From the NCBI GenBank assembly GCA_964559835.1, contig CAZLJE010000019.1:43333-107332 (forward strand): 64,000 nucleotides of DNA, written 5' to 3'. The position numbers were made by a program, and so were the translations under genes. The notes below the pieces were generated by a model, which was not told the DNA's origin, made no database searches, and saw nothing but the letters and a program-made list of their open reading frames with translations. Each line of letters starts with the position of its first letter. Position 1 is the stretch's first letter. Source of the stretch: DAISJI01 sp964559835 (GTDB lineage Bacteria > Acidobacteriota > Terriglobia > Terriglobales > Acidobacteriaceae). Shown here piece after piece: positions 39,498 through 48,894 of this stretch.

Positions 39498-40589
39498 TTA
39501 CTCGAGTGTTTTTCCGGCGAAATCGCCCTTAGTGGCGGCAGCGGCGGCGAAAGCCCTCTGCTTTTGCTGGCGCTGCAGGTGAGCCAGCCTGCCATCGCGC
39601 GAAACGGCGTCGAACACGATCTTACTTCCTTCAAAATCGAAGCGGAAATCGAGCTCACGCAATCCGCAAGCGCGCATGCTTTCACGCAGCTTCGCCTTGC
39701 CTTCCTCGCAATAGAGCATCAGGAAACCTCCGCCACCCGCACCGGAGATCTTGCCGCCGATGGCGCCATTCTTGCGAGCAATGTCGTACCACTCATCGAT
39801 CTGCCCGGTGCTGATGCTTTGCGACAGCCGTTTCTTCGATTCCCAATGCGTGTGCATGAGTTCGCCGACACGGCGCAATTTGCCCTTGATGATGCTGTCC
39901 CGTATTTCGATGCCGATATCCTTGATCTCAAGCAGACTGGCGGTAACCTGCGAATCCTTGCAGCGGGTCGCGTTGTCCTGGTGCGAGAGAATCTGGGTAG
40001 CGTCGCGTTGCCCGCCGAGGTAGAAGAGGAGGACATTGTTCTCGAGCTCTCGAAGTATCTCTCCATCTAGGGTTATGCGCGTCACGCGGACTTTTCCGGA
40101 CTCGTCGATCTCGAGCTGAGTCAATCCACCGTACGCAGCCATGTACTGGTCCTGTTTGCCGATGGGCTTGTTTAGGATCTCCAGTTCGATGTGGCATGCT
40201 TCTTCGGCGAGCCGTTCGGGACTGACCGGAGACTGCATGAGACTGTGCAACGCGTTCAGCAGGCCGACGAGGTAACAACTAGATGAGCCCAATCCGGTAC
40301 CGGCAGGGATGTCGGCGATGGAAACGATCTCGATGCCGCTGGACAATTGAAAGTACTTGAGCGCTTCCTTCGCGAGCGTGTGTTTGACCAAATCCACGTG
40401 ATCGACCAGTTCTGTCTGTGTATACCTGACATAGATCTGATCGTTCAGGATCGGGGTATTGACGCTCAAGAACATGTACTTGTCGATGCCTACAGCCAGA
40501 ATGAATCCGCCATAGAGCTGATAGAAAGACGGCAAGTCCGTCCCGCCTCCGCCGAGCGTAAGGCGAAAGGGTGTGCGCGTAATGATCAT
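39498..40589 (-). CDS. hddA: D-glycero-alpha-D-manno-heptose 7-phosphate kinase
   Basis: A 363-residue GHMP kinase. It has the N-terminal motif TPFRLTLGGGGTDLPSFY, the ATP loop DIPAGTGLGSSSCYLVGLLNAL, and the C-terminal motif KISGAGGGGFLMLYC. The short N-terminus and GGGGTD are typical of HddA-type sugar kinases, which phosphorylate the anomeric carbon of heptose 7-phosphate in the GDP-heptose branch. An Ala-rich C-terminal tail of about 25 residues is added. GAAGGACAATGGA precedes its ATG. It lies between transaldolase and gmhB. Confidence 0.88.
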   Translation of the reverse strand: MIITRTPFRLTLGGGGTDLPSFYQLYGGFILAVGIDKYMFLSVNTPILNDQIYVRYTQTELVDHVDLVKHTLAKEALKYFQLSSGIEIVSIADIPAGTGLGSSSCYLVGLLNALHSLMQSPVSPERLAEEACHIELEILNKPIGKQDQYMAAYGGLTQLEIDESGKVRVTRITLDGEILRELENNVLLFYLGGQRDATQILSHQDNATRCKDSQVTASLLEIKDIGIEIRDSIIKGKLRRVGELMHTHWESKKRLSQSISTGQIDEWYDIARKNGAIGGKISGAGGGGFLMLYCEEGKAKLRESMRACGLRELDFRFDFEGSKIVFDAVSRDGRLAHLQRQQKQRAFAAAAATKGDFAGKTLE

Positions 40590-40658
40590 TCCATTGTCCT
40601 TCTTTACTTAAAACGCCGCGAGAAGCTCAGGCCGGCAGCCCGAATCGAGGTGACGGTC

Positions 40659-41453
40659 CTAATCGCTACCTGTACCTGTGCGATGGGCGGCTGCAAGCCC
40701 CGGCGCCTCTTCGCTGCCGGGAGCATGAACGGGCTTCGGCTGGGCGGTTGGGAGCGGGATGTGGTAACCGGCCTTCTGCGCATCATCAAAAAACATTTTG
40801 ACGGTTTCAACGGAAAACTCTTGAAGATCCTTTCCGACGAGTTGCAGTTTGCGAAGGAGGTCCGTAGTCGCGGTTACGATGTGGCAGCCGATTTCGTTGG
40901 CCTGGAAGATGTTCAGGAGTTCACGAGGGCTGGCCCAGATGAGTTCAAGATTGGGATAAGCGCGAAGGTGATCGACAGCAGCGGCCATAACGGGAACGGG
41001 GTCGCGGCCTGTATCCGCGATCCTGCCGGCAAACACCGAAATGTTCGATGCTCCACCACCAGCGAGGCAATCCGCTACGCGCTTCACTTGATCCAAGGTC
41101 ATGACCGCGGTCGCGTTGAGGCGAACGGCCTGGCGGGACAGGTGCCGCAGCACAGAGTCGGAGGCCTCGCCGCGGGTGTTCGTCACCGGTATCTTGATGA
41201 CAACATTTGGGCCCCAAGACGCTATCTCCAAGGCCTGCTTCTCCATCGTAGCGAAGTCGTCGGCAAACACCTCAAAGGAAATGGGTCGATCGGGAATGAG
41301 CCGGAGGATCTCCCGGGCAAAAGCACAGTAGTCGGTCACACCCGACTTGCGCATCAGGGTAGGGTTGGTTGTGAATCCCTTGATAAAGGGATTCCGGTAC
41401 ATCTCGAGCATGGCCGAGATGTCGGCTCCGTCGGCGTAGATCTTTACCCTCAT
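40659..41453 (-). CDS. transaldolase-family enzyme
   Basis: A 264-residue aldolase of the small transaldolase/fructose-6-phosphate aldolase type. It begins KIYADGADISAMLE with FTTNPTLMRKSG (the conserved Asp and Asn), and has the Schiff-base Lys in VVIKIPVTN, LNATAVMTLDQV and SVFAGRIADTGRDP. The ATG at 41453 starts directly before the fold; an earlier in-frame start adds 12 residues. It leads the heptose operon, 69 bases before hddA. Transaldolases make sedoheptulose 7-phosphate, the GmhA substrate, so it may supply the pathway locally. That role is inferred. Confidence 0.85.
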   Translation of the reverse strand: MRVKIYADGADISAMLEMYRNPFIKGFTTNPTLMRKSGVTDYCAFAREILRLIPDRPISFEVFADDFATMEKQALEIASWGPNVVIKIPVTNTRGEASDSVLRHLSRQAVRLNATAVMTLDQVKRVADCLAGGGASNISVFAGRIADTGRDPVPVMAAAVDHLRAYPNLELIWASPRELLNIFQANEIGCHIVTATTDLLRKLQLVGKDLQEFSVETVKMFFDDAQKAGYHIPLPTAQPKPVHAPGSEEAPGLAAAHRTGTGSD

Positions 41454-41509
41454 CTCAACAGGCAAATCGGATTTGCTGTTATGAAACAAAGCGTATGACT
41501 CCTCTGGGA

Positions 41510-41539
41510 ATTCTAGTTCGACCCAATTCGGAACGGCAA
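41510..41539 (-). promoter_or_regulatory. probable promoter of the heptose operon
   Basis: On the minus strand TTGCCG (41539-41534), an 18-base spacer and TAGAAT (41515-41510), about 56 bases before the transaldolase ATG. A small stem (CTAGCTTT/AAAGCTAG, about 41550-41568) just upstream may end the preceding polysaccharide operon. Confidence 0.4.
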
Positions 41540-41696
41540 AAGAGTGAACTAGCTTTGCTTAAAAGCTAGGCAAAGGATGTGGGCACGCGAAAGTGTAAAC
41601 GTTTAGTCCCTAGATTGTCGATAAAAACGTATATTCCGGGAGTTAAAGGATACGCAAATGGCCCAAAATGGGTCAAAATCCCGAAATCTCCTCCCG

Positions 41697-42644
41697 CTAT
41701 TTTTTCCGAGCAACAGCCAACGTCGAGTACCCGAACAGCAGACGCCGGAAGGTAAGCCAGTGAAGCAGCCCCGAGCAGGAGCGGATGGCCAACTTGGCCA
41801 CGTTGCGGTGGAACTGTGGGTTGAGAACCACGGGCGCATGTCCAACCCTCTTCACCGAGAACCCGCACCCCTCAAGGAACAACCGGAGGGTACGGGGTTC
41901 GAAGGAAGTCAGGTGGTCGGGAAACTTAAAACCCGACAGAAAGCTCTTTGGCTGCTCGAGCCAATACGGGTCGGAGGAGCCAAGCCGGCTTCGGATCGCA
42001 CCAATACACGCGTGGAATCGCGCATCCGGCACGACCACGACAAGAAGTCCACCGTCGTTCATGCGTGGACGAAGCCGATCCAGTGTCTTCTTTGGTTCGG
42101 TGAAGTGTTCCAGCACGTTCAAGAGAGTTATGACGTCGAAAGACTGGCGCGGTCCATTGGCAAGGTAATCATCGAGCATGCCATGAAAGACCTCGATTCC
42201 GTGGTGTGTGCGAGCGTAATTGCTTCCTGTTTCTGAAGGCTCGACGCCGAAGGTGGAGAACCCGGCCTTTTTCATGCAATCGAGGAAGTTGCCGGAACCG
42301 GCCCCGATATCCAGCACGGAACCCGAATTTCGAAAACGCAGTATGGCGTCGCGGACGCCGCGATTGAATGATTCTTCTCCCTCGCGCCACTGATCGCCAT
42401 CATCGTAACGAGTGTAGAAATCAATCAGTTCTTGCGTCGTAGGTTGGGGATTGACGTACCGCAATCCACATTCGCAGCACTGGGCGACTCGGTATCCACG
42501 CGCCTCGAGAAACGTTTTTTCATCGGCGCCGCCGCAGAGATGACAATCCACCCTGACACGTGCACTTGATGCCGGAGGCGGCGTGGACACGTGGACTGCC
42601 TGTCCGACCACACTACAGTCACGTTTTACCTCGGTCGCGGCCAA
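41697..42644 (-). CDS. SAM-dependent methyltransferase with zinc ribbon
   Basis: A methyltransferase of about 315 residues. An N-terminal zinc ribbon (CHLCGG and CCECGLRYVNP) precedes a class I Rossmann domain with SVLDIGAGSGNFLDCM, the acidic end-of-strand FGVEPSE, and VITLLNVLEHFTEP. The architecture resembles Methyltransf_23-type sugar or lipid methyltransferases in polysaccharide clusters. The start is uncertain: TTG at 42644 has GAGGGGGA upstream and begins just after the epimerase stop; GTG at 42680 or 42611 are alternatives. It is the last gene of the long operon. Confidence 0.8.
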   Translation of the reverse strand: MAATEVKRDCSVVGQAVHVSTPPPASSARVRVDCHLCGGADEKTFLEARGYRVAQCCECGLRYVNPQPTTQELIDFYTRYDDGDQWREGEESFNRGVRDAILRFRNSGSVLDIGAGSGNFLDCMKKAGFSTFGVEPSETGSNYARTHHGIEVFHGMLDDYLANGPRQSFDVITLLNVLEHFTEPKKTLDRLRPRMNDGGLLVVVVPDARFHACIGAIRSRLGSSDPYWLEQPKSFLSGFKFPDHLTSFEPRTLRLFLEGCGFSVKRVGHAPVVLNPQFHRNVAKLAIRSCSGLLHWLTFRRLLFGYSTLAVARKK

Positions 42645-42645
42645 C

Positions 42646-43608
42646 TTAGTCCCCCTCACCGGCAGCCGTAGCCACGGCACGCTGCGATTCGGCCTCGAAA
42701 AAGTTAACAGTCATCTCTGCCCCTTTGGTGAGCGACACCCGGGGTTCCCAGCCGAGCAACTGCCTGGCTTTGGAGATGTCGAGGCAGATGCGATCGATCT
42801 CACCGGGACGTACGGCCGTGTATCGGCATGTCACGTCCGGCTTACGCAGGAATTCACGAACGGCGGAAAAGACTTCGATGTCCTTGGTAGGCACGCCACT
42901 CCCGATGTTAAAGATCTGGTTAGTACCCTTGTCCAACGCAGCCACATTCGCCGCAGCGACGTCGGCTATGTACACGTAGTCACGGACCTTGTTTCCATCG
43001 CCGTAGATCACGGGTTGAATGCCCGCCAACATCTGTTCCGCAAAAATCGCGAATACTCCTGCTTCTCCCTGCGAACTCTGGCGCGGTCCGTACACATTCC
43101 CGTAACGAAGCACGACATATTCCAAGCCGTAAAGCGCGCGGAACGTGAACAAGTAGTGTTCGACAGTGTGCTTGCTGATGCCGTACGGAGTGATCGGATC
43201 GATCGGAGCAGTCTCCGGCACCGGCATCTGCTCAGGTTCACCGTACCCGGCGCCGGCTGTGGCAGCATAAATGAAGCGTCGGGTCTGACACCTCACTGCG
43301 GCCTCGAGGAGATTGATGGAACCAAGAATGTTTACCTTGGCATCAAAGAGCGGCTCTCGGACGCCGCGCCGGACATCCATCTGGGCAGCGTGATGGCAGA
43401 CGACCTCAGGTTTCTCGGTCACGAATACCCTGTTGACAGCGTCAGTGTCCTGAATATCGACTTCGTAGAACCGGCACCGTGGGTTCAAGTTCCTGCGATT
43501 TCCTCGCGAGAGGTCGTCGATAATAACAACATCATGGTTCAGATTAACGTATGCGTCGGCAACATGCGACGCGATGAAACCAGCACCACCAGTGACAATA
43601 ATCTTCAC
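42646..43608 (-). CDS. NAD-dependent UDP-sugar epimerase/dehydratase
   Basis: A 320-residue extended short-chain dehydrogenase. The nucleotide-binding motif is TGGAGFIASH, with Ala in place of the third usual Gly. HHAAQMDVRRGVREP, ATAGAGYGEP, the catalytic YGISK and RYGNVYGPRQ follow. Family features match GalE-like UDP-glucose 4-epimerases; the exact sugar cannot be told. It lies downstream of the initiating sugar transferase and could provide its substrate, for example UDP-galactose. Confidence 0.85.
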   Translation of the reverse strand: MKIIVTGGAGFIASHVADAYVNLNHDVVIIDDLSRGNRRNLNPRCRFYEVDIQDTDAVNRVFVTEKPEVVCHHAAQMDVRRGVREPLFDAKVNILGSINLLEAAVRCQTRRFIYAATAGAGYGEPEQMPVPETAPIDPITPYGISKHTVEHYLFTFRALYGLEYVVLRYGNVYGPRQSSQGEAGVFAIFAEQMLAGIQPVIYGDGNKVRDYVYIADVAAANVAALDKGTNQIFNIGSGVPTKDIEVFSAVREFLRKPDVTCRYTAVRPGEIDRICLDISKARQLLGWEPRVSLTKGAEMTVNFFEAESQRAVATAAGEGD

Positions 43609-43628
43609 AATCCGCCCTCTGCTTTCGA

Positions 43629-45116
43629 TTAGTAAGCGCCTTCTGTCCCTAGCACCTTCCAGATAGTCTTGGCCGCGATAACCAGGTCAAGCCATATCGA
43701 CCAATGGTCGATATAGAACATGTCCATCTGAACTCTTTCTTCGTACGTCGTTGTCTGCCGGCCCATGGTCTGCCAGAAGCCTGTAACGCCGGGCTTCACG
43801 GATAGTAGCTTCCTCGCTAACACTCCGTAATGAGACGATTCGTCGGCGCGAATGGTCCGGGGACCGACGAAAGTTAGATCTCCCCTCAGGATACTGAAGA
43901 ACTGCGGAAATTCATCCAGACTGAATTTTCGCAAGTACTTGCCAATGCGGGTGACGCGGGGATCGTCCGCGAGTTTCTGCCTGACTTTGAATGCCGCCCG
44001 AAGCTTTTCGTCAGTTTTCAGGATGTTGTCGGCGTCCACGCGCATGGTGCGGAATTTCAGGTAGTACTTCGTATTTCCGCTTTGATCCAGATATGCGCTC
44101 CGATAGAAGATGGGACCGCCGTCTTCAAGCTTGATGAGGATACCTATGATAGGGATGATCAACAATGCCGCCAAGCTGCCAGTCACCCCTATTCCGATAT
44201 CCAAGAGACGTTTACATCCGCGCTGGAGGATCAGCGACCATTCAGGCCTCGCATAATACCGGATGCAACCGGAATAGTGATCGCGCTCAAAGTTAAGATT
44301 CGAGCTCGCCAGAGCATCGGAATAGAGCTCCACATCAATGCCGATAGTCTTGCAACGATGAAGTAAGCTGTCGATCAGTTCGTCGCCGCATCCGAAGTTG
44401 GAAGGAGCGACAACGAGGACTTCGGCACTCAATCCAGTCGCGATCGATTCCCAATCCTCCAGGGAACCTAATACAGCCAACGGACCGTTACCTGCGCGGT
44501 CGGATGTAACACGTTCGGAAGTTATCAATCCGAGTAACTCGTATCCGTAATAGCGCTGGATCGAGAGTAGACGGTAGTAGCCGGCGAGTCCCTTCCAAGT
44601 CCCCATCAGGACCGTTCTTCGCTTGCCGATACCAGCTTTCCAGAGCCGCTCATTCAGTGCCCGAAGCGTGAATCGCGTCATGAGCAGGAGCACACACGCG
44701 ATCGCAAACCAGATAAAGAGCAGATATCGCGAAACAGGCTCCGCATGAAAAACGATAAAGTTAAATAATGACAGCGCGACAAACCCGATAAAGAGTGCTT
44801 TGCAGCCCAGTTCAAGTTCACGTTCCGGACGCCTGGATTCTGGGTTCCTATAGCCTTCGAACAGATAAAACATGAGGGTGAAGAAAGGGATGTAATACAG
44901 ATGATACCGCGACGGATTGAGGCTGCTCATGGGAAGGTGGATGATCCGTTGCGTCACTCGTAACGCGAGCATGTGCGCGACGACGAGCGCGAAGATGTCT
45001 CCCACCAGGAACAAGGCACTCCGCGCTATAGACCAATTGACAAAGCGACGACGGTCGGACGCATCGCCGATCCGCGGCTTTGATTGGGGTAGGATTTCAG
45101 TGTCGTAATGGACCAT
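43629..45116 (-). CDS. polyprenyl glycosylphosphotransferase (initiating sugar transferase)
   Basis: A 495-residue membrane protein that transfers the first sugar phosphate to undecaprenyl phosphate. Four N-terminal helices (about 30-145) are followed by a CoA-binding-like Rossmann region (MGTWKGLAGYYRLL) and the catalytic bacterial sugar transferase domain, with KRLLDIGIGVTGSL, the KFRTMRVDAD motif, RKFSLDEFPQFFSILRGDL and FVGPRTIRADE. This is the WbaP/CpsE-type build. It starts the repeat unit in the lipid-linked pathway served by the flippase and polymerase in the same operon. Confidence 0.92.
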   Translation of the reverse strand: MVHYDTEILPQSKPRIGDASDRRRFVNWSIARSALFLVGDIFALVVAHMLALRVTQRIIHLPMSSLNPSRYHLYYIPFFTLMFYLFEGYRNPESRRPERELELGCKALFIGFVALSLFNFIVFHAEPVSRYLLFIWFAIACVLLLMTRFTLRALNERLWKAGIGKRRTVLMGTWKGLAGYYRLLSIQRYYGYELLGLITSERVTSDRAGNGPLAVLGSLEDWESIATGLSAEVLVVAPSNFGCGDELIDSLLHRCKTIGIDVELYSDALASSNLNFERDHYSGCIRYYARPEWSLILQRGCKRLLDIGIGVTGSLAALLIIPIIGILIKLEDGGPIFYRSAYLDQSGNTKYYLKFRTMRVDADNILKTDEKLRAAFKVRQKLADDPRVTRIGKYLRKFSLDEFPQFFSILRGDLTFVGPRTIRADESSHYGVLARKLLSVKPGVTGFWQTMGRQTTTYEERVQMDMFYIDHWSIWLDLVIAAKTIWKVLGTEGAY

Positions 45117-45154
45117 TTGACTCCAGAACCACGCACCGATAATTTCTGTCCCTG

Positions 45155-46267
45155 CTACGTACTGCCGGCACTCCCCTGCAAAGCGTCACCGTAAACTGCA
45201 AGAGTACGTGATGCTGTGTCCTTCCAGGAGAATTCCGCGGCACGACGCAAGGAAACCGATTTCTGCGCTTCACGAAAACCTGCATCGCCAAGAAGGCGCG
45301 CGAGCGCTTCGCCCATGCCCGTAGAATTGTCGGGATCGAAGACAAGCACATCGTCGCCTGCGACCTCGAGCAAGGAACCGGCATTGGAGGTGACGACTGC
45401 GCATCCGCATGCCATGGCTTCGAGCAACGGTAGTCCAAATCCTTCGTACCGCGACGTCAGTAGATATGCGTGCGCATGGCGGTAGAGGGCCGCCAAGTCT
45501 TCGGTGGGGACAAAACCCGTGCACAGCACGTCCAGGTTTTTCACATCTACTTCCCCCATGGCGAATTGAATCGCCTCTGGAGAACCAGCGACCACCGCGT
45601 GAAACGTAGCGCCCCGATTGGCGCAATCCTTCAGACAATGGAGAGCGCCGGCGAGGTTCTTGGTGCGCCAGTGACGGGCGCTATTCAACATAATGTAGGG
45701 CTGCTTGATCCCGTATTTCGTCTTCAAACGCGCAAGCTCGGCGTCCGTGCCGTTCGGGTGGAACCAGCGGTTGGACGCAGCCAGAGGCGCAACCATGATC
45801 TTCTTCCTGGATAATCCGAGCAGGTGAACGATGTCATCGGCTGTGCGTTGTGAATCGGCTAATACCCTCGTGGCTTTGAACACTGCGCAGCGATAGCCGG
45901 CGCGAACTAACGGTTCCTTCATCCGACCGTAGATATGAAATACAAAAGGAATGACGTCATGGATCGTCACTACCACTGGGCAGGGAGCAAGCAGGGGTGC
46001 GACGTAAAACGGAGCGTGAAAGACATCGATGGCGTCACGCTTACAACGCCACGATAACTCAACCTGCTCAGCGATCGAATAGCGTTTCGCCTGTACCGGC
46101 ACCTTCCGGCAGTTCGCAGCGGCGATATCCGGGACCGGGTTTGAGTCGTTCTCGTACACAACGAATTCACAGTCACTCGCCAGCGGAACCAGCGCTTGCA
46201 GCAGCTCTAATACGTAATTACCGACGCCGGACCCACCGTACCACCTGGCATCGAAACCTATTCTCAT
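45155..46267 (-). CDS. glycosyltransferase family 1/4
   Basis: A 370-residue GT-B glycosyltransferase. The N-terminal acceptor domain begins MRIGFDARWYGGSGVGNYVLELL; the donor domain has YIMLNSARHWRTKNL and the EX7E motif RYEGFGLPLLEAMACG. The ATG at 46267 overlaps the O-antigen ligase stop (ATGA) and is preferred over a start three codons earlier. It adds a sugar to the lipid-linked unit; donor and linkage unknown. Confidence 0.9.
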   Translation of the reverse strand: MRIGFDARWYGGSGVGNYVLELLQALVPLASDCEFVVYENDSNPVPDIAAANCRKVPVQAKRYSIAEQVELSWRCKRDAIDVFHAPFYVAPLLAPCPVVVTIHDVIPFVFHIYGRMKEPLVRAGYRCAVFKATRVLADSQRTADDIVHLLGLSRKKIMVAPLAASNRWFHPNGTDAELARLKTKYGIKQPYIMLNSARHWRTKNLAGALHCLKDCANRGATFHAVVAGSPEAIQFAMGEVDVKNLDVLCTGFVPTEDLAALYRHAHAYLLTSRYEGFGLPLLEAMACGCAVVTSNAGSLLEVAGDDVLVFDPDNSTGMGEALARLLGDAGFREAQKSVSLRRAAEFSWKDTASRTLAVYGDALQGSAGST

Positions 46268-47697
46268 GCGCGCCATGCGAGGGCGCCGCCGGGAGCGGGA
46301 ACGGGGGTGCTCGCTAAACGCTCATTGACGATGAGAATCCCTATGAGCAACCAGAACAACATCGCAAACTGCGGGCTGGCCTCGAACAGGGTATCTACGA
46401 ATCCGTGGACGAGGACCGTGACGAGGGCCGCGAGGACGCCAAACCCGATGATCTGGTCGAGACGATTGCGGGCGTTGCGGTTCCGACGGTGCGCGATACG
46501 CATGACCGAATAGAACAAGTACAACAGCAGAAAAGTACCGATGATCCCGGTTTCGGCCAGAGCTTTGAGGTAGACATTGTGAGCGTCCAGCAATCCCACG
46601 GGAGCCATGGCGAGGACCGGATCATAAAGGTAGCGAAAATTGCCAAAGCCGTGTCCGTGCACGGGAGCGCTCATGAACAGGTTCCACGCGGACAGGTACA
46701 TACCAAGACGGCCAAGCGAAGTGACTTCGTCCACCTCGGCAAAGCGTTCGGAGAACAATATCAGCAGCGGCGCGATGGCGACGGTCAACACCAACACTGC
46801 GACAAGCGCCTTGAGGCGTGTCTTGCGGTCCCGCAGGAGGTAAAGAATGCCGAGGAGAATACTCGCTGCAAAGCCCATGAGAGCGCCGCGGCTCTGCGTG
46901 AAAATGAGGATCAGCGCGCCGCCACAGAAACCGGTCACGCCAAGTGCCCGAGTACGGCCTTTGCAGAGAACCGCAGTGGCGATGGTGAACGGCAGTACGA
47001 GGTTGATGTAGCCCGCGAGCGAATTGAAGTGCCCCAGGAACGAGGTTGCGCGACCGACCCACGCCTGGATCTCTTCTTCGTGCAAAGGGTACAACCAGAA
47101 ATAGAGATCGGTATAGCCGCCACTGAGCACCTGGTACACGCCGAACAAACAGGCGGCGGCAGTGGAAGCCGCGAGGACCTGAAGAGTGCGGCGCAATTGG
47201 CCCGCTGTTCGAACCCACCCGATCAGCGTCATCGACAGGGCCAGATAAGACACCCAGCGAAACAGATCGCGCTGTGTCCAGTCGGAGATCTGGTTACCTA
47301 CGAGGGAGACGACGAGAAATCCCGTGTACAGGGCAATGATCGTATTCAGTCGCCGGCCGAAGAAAGAATCGCGGATACGTTCACCTCGCGCCGCACAGCC
47401 GATCCAGAATCCGATCAGCATGGCGTAGCGCAATATCGCTGAAACATCGCGAATGACCATCGGCAAACTGGGAATGACGATCAGGATGGGGAGCAGCAGT
47501 ATCATGCCGTAAAGAACGGCATCGATACGCAGGGCGGCGAGAACCAGGAATGCCAGCCCCAGAACGGTAGCCGCGATAGCACCCGGCATGGCGAAACTGG
47601 CGCCGAGGAAGACGGCAGCGATAATAATCACCACCTCGGCGGGCGCCGGTGCCCATCGGGAATACATCGTGTTCACCCGTACTGCGGATGTACTCAT
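46264..47697 (-). CDS. O-antigen ligase/polymerase family protein (Wzy-like)
   Basis: A 477-residue protein with about eleven transmembrane helices and a large periplasmic loop between the later helices containing the Wzy_C signature HGHGFGNFRYLYDP and AHNVYLKALAETG. Family members polymerise repeat units or ligate O-antigen to lipid A core. In a cluster with Wzx, Wzz and Wza homologues polymerisation (Wzy) is more likely. The ATG at 47697 overlaps the preceding glycosyltransferase stop by four bases. Confidence 0.9.
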   Translation of the reverse strand: MSTSAVRVNTMYSRWAPAPAEVVIIIAAVFLGASFAMPGAIAATVLGLAFLVLAALRIDAVLYGMILLLPILIVIPSLPMVIRDVSAILRYAMLIGFWIGCAARGERIRDSFFGRRLNTIIALYTGFLVVSLVGNQISDWTQRDLFRWVSYLALSMTLIGWVRTAGQLRRTLQVLAASTAAACLFGVYQVLSGGYTDLYFWLYPLHEEEIQAWVGRATSFLGHFNSLAGYINLVLPFTIATAVLCKGRTRALGVTGFCGGALILIFTQSRGALMGFAASILLGILYLLRDRKTRLKALVAVLVLTVAIAPLLILFSERFAEVDEVTSLGRLGMYLSAWNLFMSAPVHGHGFGNFRYLYDPVLAMAPVGLLDAHNVYLKALAETGIIGTFLLLYLFYSVMRIAHRRNRNARNRLDQIIGFGVLAALVTVLVHGFVDTLFEASPQFAMLFWLLIGILIVNERLASTPVPAPGGALAWRA

Positions 47698-48875
47698 ATC
47701 GCGGATTGGGCCTCGCAATAACGCGATTCGGACCCTTGGGCGGTCCTGAGCAAAACCTCAAGCGTCTCCTCGGCACACTTGCGCCAGCAAAAACGCGCAG
47801 ACCTCTCCTTCCCTTTCCTGCTTAATTGCGCCTGCAACGACGGATTGTCCATCACATCCCAGATCGTGCCGGCGATGTCTTCCACGGACTTGGGATCGAA
47901 GTACCGCAAGACTCCACCGGAAATCTCCGGCAAGCACGAGGCGCTTGAAACCACGGTCGGCACGCCGCACGCCATGCACTCGATCATGGGCAGACAGAAG
48001 CCCTCGTATAGCGACGGAATAACACAGGCGGCTGCGCCTTTCACGAGCATTGCAAGCTGTTCCGCCGGGAGCGGGCCGGTGAGTATGACTTTGCCGCGCC
48101 CGGTCGTCTCGTTTGCCGCACGAAGGATCTCTTCATAACGCCAACCGAGGGGGCCTGCCAGCACGAGTTGCAGGTCCAACTGCGAGTGACGTTCTAGTAA
48201 GAGCCGGTAAGCTTCGATCAGGCGTACCAGGTTCTTGCGCGGCTGAATAGCCCCGTGGTGAAACAAATAGGGCGTTCGGATCCCGTGGTGATCCAACACC
48301 GGCTGGAGGCTTTCCGGTTCCGTCGGAGCCGCGTTGAAAGTGTTTTCATCATAACCTTCGTACACCACACTGACTCGCTCGGGGGGCAAGCCGTAAATCT
48401 CGACCACATCCTTCTTAGACCAATTTGAAACCGTGATGATTTGCTTTGAAAATCGCGCTGCGCTTGCGGCCAAGAAACGTGAAGAAACATTCTTCCAGCT
48501 TGCATGTGAAGAACTGGTGATCAAAGTTGCGTCGTGGATGGTGGTGACTACGGGGATTGACCCCATTGGAATGATGTGCGGACTTGGCGAGAACAGCAGA
48601 TCAGCGCCGGATCGTGCGCTTGCAAGATTGACTAACCCCAACCGCCATAGGTGGTCCAGACGGAGCAGGCCGGTTTCGACACTTTGAAAACCATGACCCG
48701 GAGCAACTTGAATCGCATCATTGGGACAGTTCCGCGAGACGAAATAACTGATGCGGACGTCGGATCGCTCCTGAACCAGCTTTCGCAGATTCAGCAAAAC
48801 GTTCATCGCATAGACGTAGGTGCCATGATGTCGATAACGCGTCGAGAATACCCATGTATCAAAAGCAATATTCAG
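47694..48875 (-). CDS. glycosyltransferase with probable CTG start
   Basis: A 393-residue GT-B enzyme. The donor domain shows YLFHHGAIQPRKNLVRLIEAY and the EX7E motif YEGFCLPMIECMACG. The first ATG (48806) would cut off the first strand of the fold. The in-frame sequence upstream reads LNIAFDTWVFSTRYRHHGTY, a normal family N-terminus, and no ATG, GTG or TTG lies in it. A CTG at 48875 preceded by GAGGAG at five bases' spacing is the best start. It overlaps the O-antigen ligase gene by four bases and lies 19 bases after the methyltransferase. Confidence 0.85.
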   Translation of the reverse strand: MNIAFDTWVFSTRYRHHGTYVYAMNVLLNLRKLVQERSDVRISYFVSRNCPNDAIQVAPGHGFQSVETGLLRLDHLWRLGLVNLASARSGADLLFSPSPHIIPMGSIPVVTTIHDATLITSSSHASWKNVSSRFLAASAARFSKQIITVSNWSKKDVVEIYGLPPERVSVVYEGYDENTFNAAPTEPESLQPVLDHHGIRTPYLFHHGAIQPRKNLVRLIEAYRLLLERHSQLDLQLVLAGPLGWRYEEILRAANETTGRGKVILTGPLPAEQLAMLVKGAAACVIPSLYEGFCLPMIECMACGVPTVVSSASCLPEISGGVLRYFDPKSVEDIAGTIWDVMDNPSLQAQLSRKGKERSARFCWRKCAEETLEVLLRTAQGSESRYCEAQSAI

Positions 48876-48894
48876 GCCGGACTCCTCGTCTGCT

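Noticed and set aside
40347..41498. 383-codon plus-strand frame over hddA and transaldolase
   Set aside because: It crosses two well-supported minus-strand genes and shows no protein family features.
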